Below are positions 5,549 to 8,395 of a stretch of DNA of 8,395 nucleotides, piece after piece (position 1 is the first letter of the stretch; the number at the start of each line of letters is the position of its first letter). The position numbers were made by a program, and so were the translations under genes. Source of the DNA: RGIG5270 sp045657185 (GTDB lineage Bacteria > Verrucomicrobiota > Lentisphaeria > Victivallales > Victivallaceae); assembly GCA_045657185.1 (NCBI GenBank), contig JAZOSO010000135.1, forward strand, positions 1 to 8,395, read 5' to 3'. A model generated the notes under the pieces. The model did not search any database, was not told the origin of the DNA, and saw nothing but the letters and a program-made list of their open reading frames with translations.

Positions 5549-8395
5549 TCACTGCACTTTTTTCAGTTTCAAAATAAGTTCAATGGCTTTTTCCCGCATT
5601 TTCTGAGCGATATTGCTGTCGTGAGGATAAATATGAACAACATCTTTTGCGGCATTTTTTATGAATTTGCGAGCATCTGCGGCAACTTTTGAATTGCCGA
5701 CAGCGAGTTTTTCGAGCATTTTCATATATCGCACATCGTCAATACCGATACGGAGATTTTCCAGGCGCACAGACGGAACAAGTTGACTTCCGGTATCATA
5801 AACAATACCGCCGCGCAAAACACGGATAAAATCTATTCCGGGCTGCTGATTATAAAATTCATATATCGACAAAAACTGCGCCCCGATATCCAATGCTTTC
5901 CAGGCATGAATTCTGTAATAACGATGCAAATCAAGACGAAGCTGAGTTTCGCAGCAGTAAACTGACCATTCTCTGCCAGGCTGTTTACAGAAATATTCAA
6001 TATTGACATTACGCTTTTTGTCATAAATCTCATATTGTGAGAAAATCCAGCAGTCAACATTTTCTGCCATTTCCTTTGCATAAATATTGCTTGCATTGGT
6101 AATGGTTATATGAACACCGGGAACGGCTTTTTTGAGTTCTGCAGCTGCTCTGGAAAGTTCAGCCAGCGGCAATTCTTTGAGCTGCGGTTCATCGGCAAGT
6201 TCTATGGAGTACTCGTTGCGGGGGATTCCGTTGCGCACAATCACATCATCCATAACTTTGCACCAATTGCGCCACGCGTTCCAATATGCGGGAGAATCAA
6301 AAGTGATCTCATTTTTCTTCCAGTGCACCTTTTTGAAATTGGCATAAGTTCCGTATGCAACAAGAACTTTTTTCTGTGAAGAAGGCATATTTTTCATATT
6401 TTTGGCAATCAGTTTTATATGCGGTTCAAGGAAAGTACGCAGAGTTTCCTTTGCTATTGAACCGTCCTTGTTGAATTTTACGAAAAAATACCACGGAGTA
6501 ACCATCTGCATACAGACATTGTAATTTTTCATAAAATCAAAATGATACTGATAAACACCGCCGCGGAAACCATTAAGCGGCATAGCATTGTCATCAAGTT
6601 CAAAAGGCAGTACTTCAAGTTCAAAAGGAATATGTTTACTTGCAGTATCTTTTACCTCCAGCCCGTTCGGACGATATTTCATTGAAATATATTTATTCTG
6701 ACTCAGAGGAGTGATATTCAAAGTTCCCCTGTAAATTCCGGGCTTGACATTGTGACAGTCAAACGTCAGCCATATCAAACCGCCGGTTCCGGCAGGAACA
6801 GGAACTGAAGAAACGTCATTCAATGAAGAGAGCATATCATAACGCTTTTCGCTTTTTTCTGATTCAGAATCTCTGGATTGAACGCCGCGGCGGATGGATA
6901 TCTGATTGACCGGGAATAAAGTTCCGTCATCTTTTTTCAAGCCGTTCTGCAAATACCAGTATTCTATTTGCGGTTCAGTCCGTTCCCATCCGCGTGTCAG
7001 AGTTACACGGTATTCCTCAAAATCTTTGCTCAAATTGGCAAGCGCAAGTGCCATCGGCGCATGTTCATTAACTGCGGCACGAATTTTGAATTTCGGCTGC
7101 GGATCATTCAATTCAGGAACAAGAAACGGCAGTGCAGTATCTGTCGAAGTTTTGATTTGAGCAACAATAAATTTTTCTTTGCCGAGCTTGAGCAGACGAT
7201 CCTGTTCGGCAAGATATTTCAATTGTGCAAAAGCGAGACCGGGCTCTAAGCTTATCAGTTTTTTTGCATTTTCAAGTTCCGGAGATTTGATGTTTGCAAG
7301 CTGTTTTTGAATATACGGTTTGACAGTACCGAAAAACATTGTGCCGAATTTTTCTTTTTCCCCATAACCGAATGCCCATGACGAGTGATCGACCATTCTG
7401 CTCCACGCCCAGCGGTTGCCGACATTAAAATCCGGAGTCTTCGGATATTTTCCTGGAGCAATATGCTGACGGCAGATATTGAAAGCGATAAAATCGCCGT
7501 TTCCGGGCATTGATTTATAGCCGAGCAGTTCAAAAGGAATCGTTATTTTTGCATTCCAGCCATTTTCTTTCAATGCAGTTTCAGCTGTCCATTTATTACT
7601 TTTTATTTCCTTATTGCCGTTTGACATCCACATTCTGCCATCGGCACTGACGACGAATTGGGTAAGGCGGCGATCATTTTTTACCGGAGCAAAATAAATT
7701 TCAACTGCATCATTGAGCCATATCGAATTCTGCTTGTTAATTTCAGGCTTTGCTCCTGATAAATCAATATCAAAAACAAGTTTATCTCCGTTACGCCAAA
7801 TTTTTCCGGAAGTTGTCAAACGTGCTTTTTTGTCTTCCTTCAAATCTCTGAAGTCATTGAATTCTGCTGCAGTTTGAACAGAATTTCCGACAACAAGAGC
7901 CTTTGCAGGAGAGATTGCGGCCATATTTATATTTTTCTTTGCATCACGGTTTACGCTGCTTGCGATATTTGGGACATCTTCTTCGATACTGATTTTGTCG
8001 ATCAGAATATACTGACCGATTTTTTCAGTATCGTCATATCCCCAGAATTGAATACACAGAGCGGCACGTTTTGCATTGGCAGAAGTTTTGAATGTTCCCT
8101 GATATTTTGTCCAGTCTTTTTGAACTTTGATCAAATGAATTGAAGTGCGTTTCTTGACCTGCCCGTAATTATTTTTCTCTGAATTCCATTCAAAAAAATT
8201 GACCATACAGCGGTTCGTATCACCTTTCAGATCAAACGAAAATTTGTATGTCATGTCAGGTTTACATGCAAAACCGTAAAGTTTTTTATTACCGCCGATA
8301 CGAACATCGGTATTGACAAATTTTTTGCCGTCTTTCAAAATATGATATGATTTGAGTTCAAATTTCAAACAGCGGTTCCAGGTTTTATCTTCAAT
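5549..8395 (-). CDS. DUF4091/GH123-like multidomain glycoside hydrolase, N-terminus beyond window
   Basis: The frame is open from the right edge to TGA at 5549, giving 948 visible residues (numbered from 8395). The signal peptide and start are outside the window. A TTG at 8368 is not a credible start because the frame continues upstream, it lacks a signal sequence and it would cut a domain. Approximate domains: 1-140 jelly roll like CBM4/9-type modules (ending ILIDKISIEED); 165-355 CBM9-like, with W200-DKLVFDI, NDAVEIYFAP (from N228), WNAKITIPFELLG and FNICRQ; 355-430 helical; 434-600 beta-sandwich with PGIYRGTLNI; 605-895 catalytic barrel. D735-E736 in ELADEPQ match the Asp-Glu pair of GH123, which uses substrate-assisted catalysis, and RLENLRIGIDDVRYM (877-891) is the hallmark C-terminal DUF4091 motif. 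GH123 founders are beta-N-acetylgalactosaminidases, but DUF4091 is broad, so the substrate is uncertain. Convergent with the other hydrolase gene, 78 nt apart. Confidence 0.88.
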   Translation of the reverse strand: MEDKTWNRCLKFELKSYHILKDGKKFVNTDVRIGGNKKLYGFACKPDMTYKFSFDLKGDTNRCMVNFFEWNSEKNNYGQVKKRTSIHLIKVQKDWTKYQGTFKTSANAKRAALCIQFWGYDDTEKIGQYILIDKISIEEDVPNIASSVNRDAKKNINMAAISPAKALVVGNSVQTAAEFNDFRDLKEDKKARLTTSGKIWRNGDKLVFDIDLSGAKPEINKQNSIWLNDAVEIYFAPVKNDRRLTQFVVSADGRMWMSNGNKEIKSNKWTAETALKENGWNAKITIPFELLGYKSMPGNGDFIAFNICRQHIAPGKYPKTPDFNVGNRWAWSRMVDHSSWAFGYGEKEKFGTMFFGTVKPYIQKQLANIKSPELENAKKLISLEPGLAFAQLKYLAEQDRLLKLGKEKFIVAQIKTSTDTALPFLVPELNDPQPKFKIRAAVNEHAPMALALANLSKDFEEYRVTLTRGWERTEPQIEYWYLQNGLKKDDGTLFPVNQISIRRGVQSRDSESEKSEKRYDMLSSLNDVSSVPVPAGTGGLIWLTFDCHNVKPGIYRGTLNITPLSQNKYISMKYRPNGLEVKDTASKHIPFELEVLPFELDDNAMPLNGFRGGVYQYHFDFMKNYNVCMQMVTPWYFFVKFNKDGSIAKETLRTFLEPHIKLIAKNMKNMPSSQKKVLVAYGTYANFKKVHWKKNEITFDSPAYWNAWRNWCKVMDDVIVRNGIPRNEYSIELADEPQLKELPLAELSRAAAELKKAVPGVHITITNASNIYAKEMAENVDCWIFSQYEIYDKKRNVNIEYFCKQPGREWSVYCCETQLRLDLHRYYRIHAWKALDIGAQFLSIYEFYNQQPGIDFIRVLRGGIVYDTGSQLVPSVRLENLRIGIDDVRYMKMLEKLAVGNSKVAADARKFIKNAAKDVVHIYPHDSNIAQKMREKAIELILKLKKVQ

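Noticed and set aside
5783..8143. Several 60-93 codon open frames within the DUF4091-like gene
   Set aside because: They are overlapped by a long, domain-supported coding sequence and show no recognisable motifs of their own.
8366..8368. TTG as start of the minus-strand DUF4091-like protein
   Set aside because: The frame stays open to the window edge. Starting here would leave no signal peptide and would begin inside a jelly-roll domain, so the gene is treated as 5'-truncated by the window.
1..8395. tRNA, rRNA, insertion sequence, attachment site or phage genes
   Set aside because: No tRNA-like fold, transposase, terminal inverted repeats with target duplications or phage protein was seen anywhere in the window.

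Overview
The window looks like chromosomal DNA of a Lentisphaerota bacterium (Victivallis-like), or less likely a relative in the Planctomycetota-Verrucomicrobiota group. The basis is two pseudopilin-like proteins that combine the FTLIELLVVIAIIAIL N-terminus with a C-terminal H-X9-DG motif, next to large multidomain glycoside-hydrolase-like proteins. This combination is greatly expanded in that group. The assignment rests on protein style only, because no marker gene is present.

Layout: (1) 1-774, minus strand: an H-X9-DG pseudopilin with an unusually long 45-residue leader, cut by the left edge just before its C-terminus. (2) 775-1174: a divergent intergenic region. On the minus strand it holds a sigma70-type promoter, then a well-formed cobalamin riboswitch, then a small hairpin abutting the Shine-Dalgarno of the pseudopilin gene. 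On the plus strand it holds a second promoter and a roughly 110-nt leader for the next gene. (3) 1175-1900, plus: a second H-X9-DG pseudopilin. (4) 1937-5470, plus, 36 nt downstream and probably in the same operon: a secreted 1177-residue protein with an N-terminal beta-sandwich, a TIM-barrel hydrolase-like core and C-terminal beta-sandwich modules. (5) 5481-5514: a strong terminator hairpin between convergent genes. (6) 5549-8395, minus: the C-terminal 948 residues of a multidomain protein with a CBM-like jelly roll, a CBM9-like domain and a DUF4091/GH123-like catalytic domain. Its start lies beyond the right edge.

The two large proteins are best read as enzymes for extracellular or surface glycan breakdown. 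Distant resemblances point toward GalNAc-containing glycans, but that is weakly supported. The pseudopilin and hydrolase in tandem suggest a secretion or surface-display pair. The most unexpected element is the cobalamin riboswitch directly upstream of a pseudopilin gene, with features of translational control. It implies that this pseudopilin, or an operon it heads, responds to vitamin B12.
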